64,000 nt of DNA from Choanephora cucurbitarum (GCA_025331435.1 JAIWNI010000019.1:310001-374000); one strand, 5' to 3'; counted from the first letter of the stretch, positions 35,069-50,453 are shown. Notes: generated by a model from the sequence alone, not told the origin. Program-made: numbers and translations.

Positions 35069-38002
35069 TTATAAATAAAAGTTCTTGACATCATTAGCAC
35101 CAAATGGTTCACTGCAGGTAGGACATCGTCTTTGTCTTGTCTCTAGTCGTGCATCTATACAGTGTTTACAGAACGTATGCATACAGCGTATCAATATATG
35201 TGTTCTGAATCGTTGTCGACATGTACTGCATTTCAACAAGGCCTAGAGAGATGTCAATCTTTTTTTTTCTCTCTCTTTTTGAGCATGTAATAAACTTACC
35301 CTTAATTCTTCACATTCATCAATCAACTGTTGTTCTGCTGGATTCTCTCCTTGTGCAATCTTGTCCCATTTCCGTTTTAGTTTTTCAAGTGATTCTTCAG
35401 TCTGTTGTTGTAATTTGTTTTCTTCTTCTAATGCCTTTTGTTTCTCTTTCAACATCTTTTGAAGCTTTTTTTTTTTTGGAAACAGATCAGCCTGTGTCCA
35501 TGTTCAAAGAGTTGTTACTTACCTCAGTTACCATCAACTCATTCTGTTCAATAGAGATGCGATAGTCTTCACAGAGATGATTGATGTCTTCAAGATCTGT
35601 CTTGTCTTCTTCAATCGTACGCCTTAATTTACAGATCGTTTCTTCCTTTTCAATCTAATAGAAAGAGTTAGCATCCTAATCACTTGTTCATTAACAAGTT
35701 TCTTACCACTTGTTGTTCTAATGCTTTTTCTTTTTCTGTTAGTTGCTTGATCACTTCTTGACGAGCTTCTTTTGTGGCTCGTAATTTTTGCACAGTGATG
35801 GTCAATTTCTCTTTATCGCTTGTCAGTTGACTGAATGTTTGAGCATATTTCATTTTCTATTCTGTGTCATAAGTAAAAAGCCTGTATAGCCCCTCTACAG
35901 TTGCAATTACCTCAGCCTGTAGTTTAGCAGCTTGATCTCGCTTATGAGCTATATCAAACACTTTCTTTTGTTGTTCTTCAAGTTTGTTGTAGATACTGGC
36001 AACATGATCAATAGATTCCAACAAATGACTTTCATTGGATTCAAAAAACTCAATCATCAATGAGAGTTGTTGGGATTCAAGCAGCAGTTGATCGTAAGCG
36101 AGGATGGAAGGATGGTGTTTCCAGTTGTCTAGATATTGCTTCAAACTAGCCACTTCTGCCTCCTGAGGTCGTTCTTTTCTTTCCATCATCTCTAGACTCA
36201 ATAGCAAAAGACGCGTGTGTCTATTGACTGATTAGCTAACAAGAAAACAGCACATATCCTGAAAAACTTACTCTGTCTTTTCTTTCAACTGTTGAAATTG
36301 TTCAAATTCAGTTGCCAATGGTCCAGCCATGGTCTGTGCTTGTTTTAGTCGTTCAATACGGCCCATCAATGCTATGACACGTTGCTTTCCTTGATGCGCA
36401 AATGCCACCATCTTATCCTGTGCCTCTCTTTCTCGGCTCTCTTTTGTCTTTTGTTCCTCTACCATCAACTGGAAATGATCTCGCTGACCTCGAATACGAG
36501 CCAGATCATTTTCTAACCGTCTCATCTCCCCTTCCATCGCCATGGACTGAGCTATCTTTTCTGATTTCATCTGTTCCACCAGTTGTTGTCTTGCAAGTGT
36601 AATACGATCTGTCTCTCGTTCAATTTCGATACGTCGTTGATCCAGGTGATAACATCGATCTCGGTAATGTTCAATACTCAACTTTAATGTCTTTACATAC
36701 TCTGTCTCGGCCAGACGATCCTCTGTCAGACTGAACATGGACAACAGTCGTTCTTCTTCTCTCAACAACAACTGACGGTCTCGTTTTAATTGGTCCAATT
36801 CCTTTTCTCGAGCAGATAAGATCAGTTGGTGTTCTTCTAGTGTTGTCTGTGGATGATCTGGTGTGATGGGCACTACTTTCTTCTTTTTCTTTTGAACAGG
36901 CGCAATGTCCTCTGTCGCTTGCTTTGGCTTTGTCTCTTGTTGATACTTGGCTCGATCCTGTCGCTTACAGACTGCATTGAGCTCATCCACCGAGGCCTCT
37001 AACCGTGCTTTGGCTGCATCCAATTCTGTCTTGACAATCGCTACATTTCCTTTAAGCAGATCTGTCTGTTCCAACAGACTCTCTAGGTTCTTTTGAAGAT
37101 CACTCAAGACATGCTGTCCTCGTTTATAACTTGTCTGAAGATCCTGGATCTCGTTTTGAAGCCAATCGGATACGATCAGTCGCTGTTGCATCACATCATG
37201 CTGAGAACGAAAGTTGTGTTCAATTAGTTCTACTTGCTGAGACCATGTTTGAAGGCGAGTCAACACTTTTGTACAGAGTTGCTTAATAGCCATCTGATTG
37301 GCATCGTTCCATTCCTTCTGTTGCTCTAAACTGGATTGACGAGTAGGTACAGCTTTGTTATTTAAAAAGAAGAAATCAATCCTAAGCACTTATCCATCTT
37401 CTATCTCATTCTTACCTGGTGGTTGTGTTGCTTCTACAGTGACCAAGAGTTGAGTCATAAAAGTAATTTCAGATTGAATCTATAGAACATTACATCTCTA
37501 TTCTTCTCGCTCGAGTATAAAGCTTACCAAACTCCAATCGATACGCAATAAACTTTGCTGAATTTCTTTATCAAGATATCTTTCTTCCAAAGCATCATAT
37601 CGTTTCTCATATTGGCTTAATTTATCCTATTGTATTTAAAGAAATTTTAAAGGGTATATCTGGATTGTAGAAAGGTAACAACACTTACTTTTTCTAAGCG
37701 CATACGCTGTAATAATTCAGCCTTGGTGTATTGATGCAAATTATTCTAATAGAGACAATAAGAGAGATAAGCTTAGCAGAAGGTTAGTTCAAATAGCTTA
37801 CAATATCAATAGGTGGTGCTGGTGGGGGAGAAGGTGATAAGGGTTCAATGAGAGGAGGTGCTTTTTCAGTAGTAGGTGTCACTGGTTGCATCTGATAGGA
37901 TCCAGTAAATCGCTTTTTAAGTGGTGGACGAGAAATAGGTGCTGAAGAAGAACCTTCGCCCAGGTCATGTTTTAACCTTCTCTTCTCTGGTGGCGTGGTC
38001 AT
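35069..38002 (-). CDS. BRE1: BRE1 E3 ubiquitin ligase for histone H2B
   Basis: With the E2 Rad6, Bre1 monoubiquitinates histone H2B, supporting transcription elongation and H3K4/K79 methylation. Ten exons (38002-37802, 37745-37689, 37626-37528, 37479-37416, 37352-36272, 36220-35911, 35856-35707, 35654-35523, 35464-35300, 35242-35069) give 810 aa, slightly longer than yeast Bre1. The N-terminus is basic/proline-rich (PPEKRRLKHDLGEG, PPLKKRFTG); residues 70-750 are nearly continuous coiled coil. The C-terminal C3HC4 RING shows CSTC, CMHTFCKHC and CPTC, ending in the typical NFYL. All introns are GT-AG with matching phases. It is divergent with the DED1-like helicase across 326 bp. Confidence 0.95.
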
Positions 38003-38328
38003 TTAGTAGCTTTGTATTATTAACTAAGAGAGAGAGAGAGAGAGAAAAAATATAGATACCAATAATGCTAAATTCAATACGGTGTTTAAATTGATGTCAA
38101 TAACAAAAAGCCACTTGTCTTTAGAAGCAAATGAAAAGCCTGTAGATTGAGTGTACATAAAAAAAAAAGAAAACGAACTGTCCATAATTTAAGGGAAAAG
38201 AGATCAATTGACAACAATTGTATATGAAAATGTTACATGTTGGTTAAAATAAATGATGATTTCATCTGACATCAATTTGGTTCTCGGTCTTTTTTTTTTC
38301 TCCTCTTTTGTTTCTTAAAACTGACAGA
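38003..38328. promoter_or_regulatory. Shared divergent promoter, BRE1 and DED1-like gene
   Basis: Only 326 bp separate the two divergent start codons. It contains an AG simple repeat (38027-38045) adjacent to BRE1 and a T/C-rich tract ending in CTGACAG just before the helicase ATG. That tract looks like a 3' splice site, so a leader intron is possible. Confidence 0.55.
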
Positions 38329-39932
<1,604 letters not shown>

Positions 39933-39991
39933 GTATGTTTTTTTTGCATAGACTATAATAAAGTGCTTTCGTCCATTTAAAGCAATTTTAG

Positions 39992-39999
39992 TCACGTGA
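39992..39999. promoter_or_regulatory. Palindromic E-box upstream of GCN2
   Basis: TCACGTGA, a perfect palindrome with CACGTG core as bound by Cbf1/Pho4-type bHLH factors, lies about 210 bp upstream of the GCN2 ATG in the 274-bp interval after the helicase gene. A use in vivo is inferred only. Confidence 0.4.
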
Positions 40000-40206
40000 A
40001 GAAGACCCTTTTACCTAAATTGTTTCAAACACAGTTATGATTGGCTTAGTATTTTTGACAAGATACTTTGCTTTCCTTTCCTTTTATATAAGCTTTTCAA
40101 ATGTTTTAGCCAATGAAACAATAATACTACAGCTTCTCTTAATTATTGTCTTCATATTCTTCCCTTATTTGATAACGTCTTATATACACTTATAATTTCA
40201 GAAGCA

Positions 40207-43200
40207 ATGCAATCCAACATGGACCTTGAAGAACTGAAGGGGATTCAAGAAAACGAAATAGAAGCCTTGAAGGCTATTTTTATGGAGGACTACCATGAAG
40301 CAGTTCATCAGACTGCATGGAAGGTAAAAAAAAAAAAAAAGAAACAGTAACAGGCTGAGGCTCATACCTATGAACTTTTTCTTTTGTGTTAGGTTTCTCA
40401 TGCTGATCCTGAGTTTGTTCTTCATCTCTCTCCTTTAGGTGCTGAAGCATCTGAAGTTCATGTAACGGTGGATCTCAAAGTACGTTTTCCAAAGACATAT
40501 CCCAACAAACCACCTGAACTTCACCTAATTAACCCTCGTGGACTATCACCTACTGTCTTACGTCAACTCAGCACATCCCTCTCACAAACAGCACAGCAGT
40601 TAGTAGGCCAGGAGATGATGTACGATCTCAGTGATTACGTGCGCGCCTTTCTAGCTAACCATAATGCGCCTCCCTCCAAGTTGACTTTACATGAACAGAT
40701 GATGATTCGAAACGAGCATGACCTAAAACTGGAACGAGAGCGCGAATTACAAGAACAGGCCCGTCAGCAGGAAGAACAAGAGCATGCCTTGCGTCTTCAG
40801 TCAGACAGAATGAACGAGAAGATAAAGCAAGATATTGCTCGAAAACAAGAACATGCACGCGCTGCAAGGCAACAGGAGCGTCAGGCTTTAGGTTTCTCGG
40901 ACCATGCAGAGGAAGACGACATCCAATTTGAGACTCTGGATCAAGGCTATCGATTAGTTCACCTTGAACATCGAGTCACTATACCCTTAGATGAACAGAC
41001 AGGCAAACGAGTGGCATTCAAAACAGTAGCCTTGGGCGCCTGTATTGGTCAGGGAGTGGTGGGTCAGACACTATCAGCTCAACCAGTTCATTTCGATTTG
41101 CTTGGTGCGGACGAGGACGAGGATGAATGCTTACCCCATTTAATTGCTGTCAAGAAAGTGGATGTTACAGGATCTTATTATACTACCACACAGGCAGGGA
41201 AAAGGAAATTGCAGGATATTGAGCGTGAGTTGGATCGGCTAAGGTCGCTTCAGTCTCCTCATATTGTTAGGATTTTTGGCGCTCATCTAGATCGAAGCAA
41301 CAAACTAGGTGCAGCCTCATGGACCTTGTATGTCTTGATGGAGTATGAGCAGGGTGGTAGTCTTTACGATCTGCTGAAAAAATGTGGAGGTGGATTGCGT
41401 CTGGCAATGGTGCGGAAATACATGTCGCAACTGCTAAGTGCGCTAAATCATGTTCATCTGAACGGATTTATCTGCAAAGAGATCAAGTCAAATTCTATCT
41501 TCTGTAGTCACAACCAAACTGTGAAATTGGCAGATGTCAGCTATAACAAGCGCTTGCATGGTAAGAGTGTGACTCTATTCGCAGTGTTTGTTTGATTTTA
41601 AACCATTCGTCGGCATAGATTTAAATAAATCCAACTATCTAGTGGAGAGAAGAGAAAATGAAAAGCCGTCGATGGATATCTCTTTAGGCTGGTGTTCTCC
41701 TGAATTACGTGAGAGACCCGGTGTATATGGTCGAAAAAACGATATCTGGTGCCTTGGTGTAGTGATGGTAGAGATGCTGTGGGGTGTGGATGCGACTAAG
41801 GAATTTGGTGACTTTGATGCCTTCTTGCGCACAGCTGGACCTGAATTACCCTCTATGGCAGTAGATTTTGCTAAACGTCTACTGGAACCAGATCCAAAGC
41901 GACGTCCTGTGGCTGTTGATTTATTACATGACCCTTTCATCGCTGGTGATGCTTCATCCTCTACTTCCCCGTCTACTGATCCTATGATGGCGATGCTATC
42001 AGCCACCACTGCCATTACACCCATCTTTTCAACTCAACCTGCTTCTGCGCAGCATACCCACCTACAGAAAAACAAGAAAGACATAGCACCACCCACAGGT
42101 CCGGTCTTTGAACCCTCTATGGCACCTGATATCAATCGGCCCATGTATGCACCGCAAACTGAATTGGCTGGTCCAAATCAACCTGTAGTCAGTGCATCAC
42201 GATACAAGACAGATTTTGAGGAAATTGAGTTCTTAGGTAAAGGTGGGTTTGGTGAAGTGATCAAGGCACGTAACCGATTGGACGGTAGACTCTATGCTAT
42301 CAAGAAAGTACGTTTGGATCCGCGTGATAGCGAGGACTTAAAGAAGATCCTTCGGGAAGTCCATTCACTTTCCAGTCTTCATCACCAGTATGTAGTACGT
42401 TATTTTGCAACTTGGTTTGAAGATGAAGATGGTATGAGTTTCAAAGGCAGTAGCGATGAAGAAGAAGATGAAGAAAGCTATAGTGAAGACTCTGACTTTG
42501 ATGACGATGATGGTGATGTCAGTGCGTATCAGCGCCAGTTTCATGATTTCTTGTCGCTGGATCATTCCAAAAGTAAGAGTAAAAGCTACTCTGCTGTACG
42601 ATTTGATGACAGTAGTGGTAGTAGTGATGACGATGATGAAAGCACGTCTTGCCAAGAGACGACAGGGGAGGACACAGACGATGACTTTATTTCATTCGCT
42701 CCTGCCGAAAGTGATGGAACTGATACAACCTCTACACAAAAACAACAATTGGCACGCAAGGCCATTTTGAACTTGCGTAAAAAGAACAAGGAAGACAGCC
42801 AAGCCCAACGGACTCGTGTGTTATATATTCAGATGGAGTATTGTGAAAAAAAGACTTTGCGTGATGTGATTGACGAAGGCATCGATGAGCAAGAGGCTTG
42901 GCGCCTTTTCCGTCAGATCCTGGAAGGTCTTGTTCATATTCACTCACAAGGCATGATTCATCGAGATCTCAAACCGCCCAATATCTTTTTGGATTCCAAC
43001 AATGATGTCAAGATTGGTGACTTTGGGCTGGCCACATCTAATCAGACCTTGGTCGATCCTGCTTCATTCTCTCGGAATGCAAGTCTTGCGCATCAACGTC
43101 AACTAGATCACATGGACCACACAGGCAGTTTCACAGGACACTCTGCTTCTAGCAATACTCGGTTTTTGGGTGAAGAAAGTATGACCACAGGAGTTGGTAC

Positions 43201-45767
43201 TACCTTTTACGTCTCACCTGAAGTCATGCCTGATCCCACCACAGGCGCTACGTCAGGAATGCGATATAACCAAAAGGTAGACATGTTTTCACTGGGCGTC
43301 ATTTTCTTTGAAATGTGTTATCAATTCTCTACAGGCATGCAACGTGTTGTCACCCTCAACGAACTTCGAGCAGGCCAATTTCCAGAAGATTTCCCTTCGC
43401 ATTATGTGAATCAAAAGAAGATTATCAAATTGCTCTTGTCCCCTCAACCTAAGGATCGTCCCAATAGCTTTGAGTTGCTCCGAAGCGATCTATTACCGCC
43501 CAAGTTAGAGGACGAATATATTAAGGAATGTGTTCGTACCATTGCTAATCCCAACACACCTTATTATGATAAATTGATGTCTGCCATGTTTTCTCAATCA
43601 GCAGATCAACATAAAGATTTTACTTATGATTATCAAGCTCATACCGAGACTACGTTTGATCCCTTTAGTCACATCTTTTTTGACTGTATTCGAGAACAGA
43701 TGGCCAAAGTGTTTCGACGCCATGGTGCAATGGACATTTCGTCGCCTTTGTTAATCCCTAAAAACGACTTGTATGAATGGAACTGGAAAACACCTGTTTA
43801 CCTTATGGATTCTCAGGGATCACTAAATCAGTTGCCTTATGATCAGACTGTACCTTTTGCTCGGTATATCGCTAGACAAAAAGGTGTTCCTGAACTTAAG
43901 CGATTTACCTTTGATAAGGTTTACCGAGAGAATCCAAGTGGAGGGCAGCCTGAAGCTGTATTGGAAGCCGATTTTGATATTGTTCATCAAGAAACAGCGC
44001 CTATGGTGCCAGATGCTGAAGTTTTGAAAGTTGTAGAAGAGGTACTAGAAGAACTTCCGCCTTATAAGAATGGTGGGTTTTATTTTATGATCAATCATAC
44101 AGGCATCACCGATTTGATTTTGGATAGTTGCCGTGTGCCTCCTGATATCAGGAAGGGCGTTTTGGTAGCATTATCTAGTCTTGGGAGAGCACCTTCGTTT
44201 GCTACAGTTCGGAATATTTTGAAGTTAAAATATAGCTTGCAACGTAGCGTTTTAGATGAATTATCCATGTTCAACATACACGGTAAACAAGACGCATTTC
44301 AACAATGATAGTATGTGTTTAACCAGAACTTGTATAGGCGAACTCGAAAGTGTGGTGCGAAAGATTGAAGGATTATTGCCTGGCTCACATCGAGCTAAGT
44401 TTAGAGATAACATCGGTCAATTGCGCACATTGCTTCAAGTGGCTAAACACATCGGCATTCGTCACAAGATTGTTTTCTATCCATTACTTGTGTAAGTGCA
44501 ATGTTGCGATGAAAGCGTGATTGAAACTTGACATCCTCGAATAGGTACAACAATCATTTCTATCAAAATGGCATGGTTTTCCAAACAGTATCAGACACAA
44601 TTGATTTTAAGCGTAAAGATGTGCTCGCAGTAGGTGGAAGATACGATTTCCTTGTTCAGCATTTTGCCCGTCCTCATGTATCACCTAATCGCAATCTTCG
44701 TGCCGTGGGAGTCAATATTGCTGTTCAGAAACTCATTCGTCATTTGGACATGCATCAATCTGAACAAGTCAAGTATCTCGTGAAGGCCAAGAACGAAAAG
44801 CTTCGAAGTTTCGGTCTTTGGGCACCCAAACGTTGTGACGTCTATGTCGCTAGCTTTGGTAAAGTCTTGATTCAGGAGCGTCTTGAGATTGTCAAGGAAC
44901 TATGGCATCACAATATTCGAGCCGAATTCCAATACAATGATAATGATTACTTGACACCTGAAGATCTTGTGTCACTCTGTAAAAAGGCTAGTATTAATTG
45001 GATCGTAATCGTGAAACACAAAAGTTCGACTGAAAACAAAGGTGAACAAACCTCGGTCAAAGTCAAAGACGTTTTACGGCGGACAGAAACAGAAGTCAGC
45101 AAATCCGAATTACCCGTGTGGCTCATGGGCGAAATCAATGAACAAATGCGAGTGGACTCTTCTGCACGCGTCAAGAGCAAACACGATTTAAAGACAAAGG
45201 ATGCTTCTGATTCAGGTAAATAAGAAAGAGTATTTAGAGACTCTAAACTAAATATGGAAGGGACAAACCATGTAGTTCGAAATGATCCCTTTTTACTTGA
45301 TGCAACAAAAGGAGACAGTTTAGACCAAAAGAAGACTGAATTCGATGTAAACATTGTATTCAATGAAGGTCGCGGTAAAGAAAGAACCAAGATGAAACAC
45401 AAGCACAAAACTGTATTGGTAGACAAAGGTAGGTTCTTGCTCTTTGAAATCAGAATGTCACTAATGCAACTCATCTATTACATTAGCTATTCATCGCTTA
45501 ACACCGATTATGGAAGGTCTAAGCAAAGACGTACAAGTCATTGCATTTGATTTGCCCAAAGAAATTGTGAAGAACATGGTAGAGTATGCATTCTGGCAAG
45601 ACGATGGCTACAAGAAATTGTTAGAGCATGCTACTGTCAATCAACGTGATACCCTAAGTAGAGTAAGACATGCTGTTCAGAAACTTATTGACGCTAAACA
45701 CAAATGCGTTTGGCTTTATTCGCACAGAGATGATTTTGCTCTTTTATGCATTTTACCCTCATCTTAG
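40207..45767 (+). CDS. GCN2: GCN2 eIF2-alpha kinase
   Basis: Amino-acid starvation sensor: uncharged tRNA activates the kinase, which phosphorylates eIF2alpha. Exons 40207-40323, 40393-41560, 41619-44282, 44338-44491, 44545-45215, 45261-45428 and 45487-45767 give 1,740 aa. Order: RWD domain (residues 15-130, with [10 protein letters not shown]) that binds Gcn1; charged coil; pseudokinase (about 160-520) in which HRD and DFG are degenerate ([14 protein letters not shown]); active kinase (about 625-1050) with [25 protein letters not shown] and DFG; histidyl-tRNA-synthetase-like domain from about 1060 ([22 protein letters not shown]); C-terminal dimerisation/ribosome region. An acidic serine-rich insert of about 130 residues splits the kinase N-lobe. 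The intron at 45216-45260 is only 45 nt. An AATAAA directly follows the stop. Confidence 0.96.
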
Positions 45768-46224
45768 AATAAAATAGTCCGTTTACTAATGCTTTCTCTT
45801 AATCAAAAAGACTAACCTATTAACAATCAAGTAGAAGAGATGATCTGTGCTTCCATATTAGAACTTTTGTATCAAGAAAAGCAATGGATTTGTCTTTTTC
45901 GATGAGCATCGATGTAAAGCCCTGAGTCAATCTCTTTATCTTCTCAATAACCATATCTTGGCACCAATCAGACTAAAAGGTGTAAAAAGTAGGTTTTGAT
46001 TTCTTTTGTCTACTACACATAGTAAAGGATAAGCTATTGATTGAGACTAGTGCTTTCTCGAAAGGACAAGTTAAAATTGTGTGCTCTTGCTCTATTGCAT
46101 AGGATCTATTGTTTTCGAACATTTGAAGGCATGTATTTTTTTTGTACAATAGAGATTTACAGGCTGGTATATACGCTTCTTAAAATAAGATGGTTACAAG
46201 TAAAGAAGGAGGGAATCAAATAGT
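45768..46224. other. Convergent 3' flanks, GCN2 and M13 peptidase
   Basis: 457 bp between converging stop codons. AATAAA at 45768-45773 abuts the GCN2 stop. No gene seen. Confidence 0.55.
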
Positions 46225-49082
46225 TTACCATATTTTACATTTAGGTCCTTTAGGATTCATTTTGCTTCCAACAGGGCATTTAAAGATTCGAGCAAAATCA
46301 GGGTTATTTTGAAATAATTTGTTTGCTCGAATAGAATCAGGAGCATGTTCGTCGGAGATCTTGAAAATGAAGAAAGAATTCGATGAGTTTGGCTTGTAGA
46401 GAATGAGAATAGAAACTTACATAGTCTTTCACTGTGCCAGGTAATGGCTTGGAACAAAAGGATCGCCCGGCATTAATAAAAAACAAGGCTTCATCTGAAA
46501 AGTTTTGTAGACCCGGAAGAATGGGATTGTAGCCTTTACCGCTTTCCTTCAGTTTTTTAAACGCGTCAAAACTGGCTGCAAGGCCTTCATTGTCAGCAAT
46601 ATTTTCACCTAATGTCAACTGTATCTCATATGAGCTTATGATTATAGCTTTCTCTTTTTCTTTTTTTCTCAGATAACTTACAGATCCATCTATTTTGTAT
46701 TTGTGTCCATCATCATCTCGAATAAACTCCTTTGAATATTGACTAACAAAACATTTTGTTTTTTGTGTATATTTCTGCTTCGTTTCTTCCGACCACCAGT
46801 CTCTTTCAATACCGTCCGCATCAAATTGTGATCCAACATCATCAAATCCATGCTAAAAGCAAAATAGTTAAATTTAATGCCTCTAAAAGAAAACCAAGCT
46901 AAATATTTACTGAGAACTCATGTCCTAATGTTTGACCAATGCCGCCATAATTAAGATAATCAGGGTAGCTTCTGTCATAGTTTGGCTTTTGTGCAAAAGA
47001 GGCACTGACAACAATCTAATAGAAACCAGAAAGAAAGTTAGTTTAAAAAAAAACAAAGATAAGAGCTTACTTACACTATTTTTAGGCAATAGATTAAATG
47101 CATTCACAATCTGAGGTGTAGCAACACCAATCCACTCAGTTGGGCTCATGGATCGACCTATCGTACCCCAGTACTTTGAAAACACCCATTCAGCAACCGT
47201 CTTTTCGTTTTCATAAAATGTGCTGGCAGATGTATCAAGGCTATCAAGATATTCGTTCATTTCATAGGGCGATCTTTGATCGGGATTGGCAGTGCTATAT
47301 CCTATAGTTTTTGTCATGGCATGGAGCTAATTGAAACAAAGTACGCATAAGACACTAACTAAATAAAGCAGGAAGGAAAGTTTAGTGCGATTGTTACAAA
47401 CCTTATTCATGGCAGCCACTCGTGTGGCTTCATCTAGCCAGTCTGACTTTTTAATATGATCGCCAAGAGAGTCCTTAATTGATTCGGCCATTTCTTCTAA
47501 TTTGATACGATCTTCTTCTCCTTCAAATGTGATCATCGAATAGAATCTGCCAGATACAAGACCAAAGTTCTCCAGCACTTTGTCTACGCAAATACCAGAT
47601 CTTGTTTGAAATGGATTATCAGGCACTAATTTGCGTGTATCTGCATCGAGAATAGGTGCTTCTTGATAAATTTTGTTGACAAGTAGATAGTCTGCAATGC
47701 TGTCCTTATGCAACACACGAGTGGGATCGTCCAAATTAGTATAGTGGTTTAGCTGATTAAAGTAGTCTGAGTTATAGACTTGGATGTTAAGGTCATTGAA
47801 GTTTTGGCCTTGGGGTATATAATGCTTAAAAATATTCTTCCAATCAATGAAAGAAAAAGCCTCTGTAATGCCCTTGATATTATAACTGAAATATCCAGGA
47901 TCGTTCCTTTGATTTCAAAAAGAAATGTTAGCCTTTTTTTTATTTCCCCAAATTGTTCTGTATACTTACCAAGCTTTAGTTAGACGAAATAAACGCTTTT
48001 GAACAGATAAAGCATTGTCCATCATTGAATAAATATCTGAGCTTGCTAGAGGTTGTAAGCCTGCATGATATAGAACGTTTAATCGTTCTCTATCTCTTTC
48101 CGTTGCGTTTGAATAGCCCAATACAGAGTGAATAGTACGATAGAGTGTTTCAAATTCAATGTCGGTCAAAGGTGCTACATCGAGCTCCTGAAATGAATAA
48201 GGCGGCATAATACCCAACGCCATCTTGCTTTTATCGTTATCGTCAGGCACAAACTCTATGCTAAACAAACCTCCAACTTCTATAGCAATGCCGTCTCCTG
48301 AACGAGGGTAGCTGACAACATCAATGATAGAAGGTGTCAATCTCAATTGCTTCTGAGCTTCTGTTGTAGTAATTGTTGTCAGTTGCTTCAGCTCCGAAAA
48401 GAAAGGTTTAAACGCATCATATCCTGTTGATTCGATGTCTACGCAAGAAGTGTAATAGTTTTTGATGACTTGAAATGTCTCTTCATCTTTTTCTCTGTCT
48501 TTTTTGGTAGTAACTTGGAAACTAGAGTGTGAAGTAGTTGCATGCAACAAATCATGATATTCGCCTTCCAGGATTGTTCGGAACTGATCTTTATGCATTA
48601 CTGACTCTACTTCCAAAATGCCAAAACCTAAAGAAAGAGATTAAGTAAAATAACATTTCAAGAAAAAAAAAGGCAATCATTCTGTACCTGCTAACTCTTC
48701 TGGAATCACAGCATTTTTGATCCAACTACCGCCTAAGTAGAAGGTTATATTTTTTGTTTGGAAATTAAATTGACTTTTATTTACATGTATATTTATAAAA
48801 ATCTGAGCAAGGGTCTACATTCATATCGATTGACTGAAGCAGACTTGCTGCTATTTCAATACATGATTTTGTTATGCAAATCTCATCAGCAGAATTGAGA
48901 ACTAAGCTAGTAGCCATAGAAGGAAGCGAAAGAGAGATATCAACAACAAAGAAGAGTGAAAAAGAAAGGAAAATAATGAAAGCGAGAATGAAACGGCTGA
49001 AAATAACTTTCGCTGTCTTCTCCCTTCCTCTTGCTTTAAATAGATATAAAAGGCTAGAACCTTCGCCATCCTGCCTCTTCAT
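46225..49082 (-). CDS. M13-family zinc metallopeptidase (neprilysin/ECE-like)
   Basis: Membrane-anchored peptidase with its catalytic domain facing the lumen or outside; M13 enzymes cleave small peptides. Nine exons (49082-48785, 48732-48688, 48627-47970, 47906-47402, 47326-47075, 47015-46911, 46852-46682, 46618-46421, 46359-46225) give 788 aa with every phase matching. A short cytosolic tail and one hydrophobic helix (around residues 27-50, IFSRFILAFIIFLSFSLFFV) form a type II signal anchor. PCSDFYKYTCGGSW begins the ectodomain. Zinc ligands: GHEFSHGFDD (HExxH) and GENIAD (third ligand Glu). The C-terminus has the expected cysteine-bearing FKCPVGSKMNP, replacing the family's usual CxVW ending with CKIW. 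Cysteines suggest disulphides as in secreted M13 proteins. Confidence 0.93.
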
Positions 49083-50183
49083 GAGAGAGATGGGCTTCTG
49101 TGTAACTACTACTTTCCACTTTAAGAGGACTTCTTGTAACAGTTAGTGCAACTGAATGAAACTTGCCAGTTATAAATTCTATTAGAGAGCGATTTCGTTT
49201 ATTTTATTTTTTGAGTGGTGCTATACCTAAAAAAGCAAAAAAGAAGCTTCATAAATTGATTGGCTGACATCTAATTCGTTATCCGATCATTTGTTGAGAG
49301 CGATGCTGATCGACAGAAAATACTCTTGAGCCCAATAGTATTTGAATATCGGATTCAATTCATTTAACTTTATTTTTTTTAGAGTGGTAAAAAATATGTA
49401 CACTGTATGATTGCGAGGGAAACGAAGGCAGACCAATTCGCGTTTTTCAAGAAAATGTTTCTGAAATGCCTGATTTATACTTTCACATCAAGCTTACAAC
49501 ATAAAAATAGGGAATTGTGTTTACGTTAGAAAGTAAGGTAAAAGGGTAATAGGAAATAGCAGAATAAGGCGAAAACCAATTTTACACGTGGCTTGTACAG
49601 TCAAAAGCAGCATCTTTTAGCTTATTGGTTATTTCTTTTTGAATTTGCGTTCTTTTTTCGGGCGGACACATAAGCTCGACGTTTTTTTGGTAGTACTGTT
49701 CAACAAAGTGTAGTGATATATTATGCCATATCGTTAGATTAGGAAATAACCACTCCAGATATTAGGATTGCCAAAATTAAAATCAAACGAAAAAGGAATT
49801 TGATGCAGTAAAATCTCGCACTCAAAGCCCCTATTGGGCCTGAGCGTTTCCAGATACAGTTTGCATTGTACTGCAACATATTATATTCTAAGCTTAGATA
49901 GAAACCATGCCTCTCTGCCTTAAGGAAAACGGGTATCATTAAGCTAAATAGAGAGGCTTAATGTAAACAAAGCAAGAATATGTTTAGTCAAGCTACTACA
50001 GAGAAAGCCAACAAAGACTGGCTCTCTCTTTACTCTTGATATGATTGAATGGGTGAGCGCAACTTTATATACACGGTTTATGTTTTATAAAGAAAAAAAA
50101 AGTTGTGAATAAAAAACAATCTGAAAGGTTACTGTCAATATTATCAACATCATGTACCTTCTTCTTCCTCATCTTCAACCTGT

Positions 50184-50453
50184 TCACTTTGAGCGTTCAG
50201 AGGAGCTTCCCGACCTTATTTGGCAGTCTCGAAACTTGATCGACAAGAGTTTTCCTTTTAAGGCAGAGTAGTCTGGATTCTTCTTGTTCTTTTCACGGAT
50301 CATATTATCTCGTAATTTTGATTCGGCAGCACTATAAATGAGCTTATTGAATTGTTGTGCAGGCATATCGACTGCACGTCTCACATCAGGAGCTACAGAG
50401 GATCGTTGCCGTGACACATTAACAGGTAACAATGGTGCTGGAGTATAGGCCGC
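50184..50453 (-). pseudogene. Orphan coding-like fragment
   Basis: An open frame of about 89 codons without its own ATG near the start; it begins after a TGA and reads AAYTPAPLLPVNVSRQRSS onward with a well-behaved amino-acid mix, including DMPAQQFNKLIYSAAESKL. A second coding-like stretch lies upstream in another frame (VSLTFRKQHSTVRPYK, about 50469-50516), preceded by a splice-acceptor-like CTTAG. It may be the 3' exons of a small gene or a decayed gene. No family recognised. Confidence 0.25.

Noticed and set aside
42365..42947. Minus-strand frames across the GCN2 acidic insert
   Set aside because: Complement of GAT/GAA/AGT-rich codons; compositional artefact.
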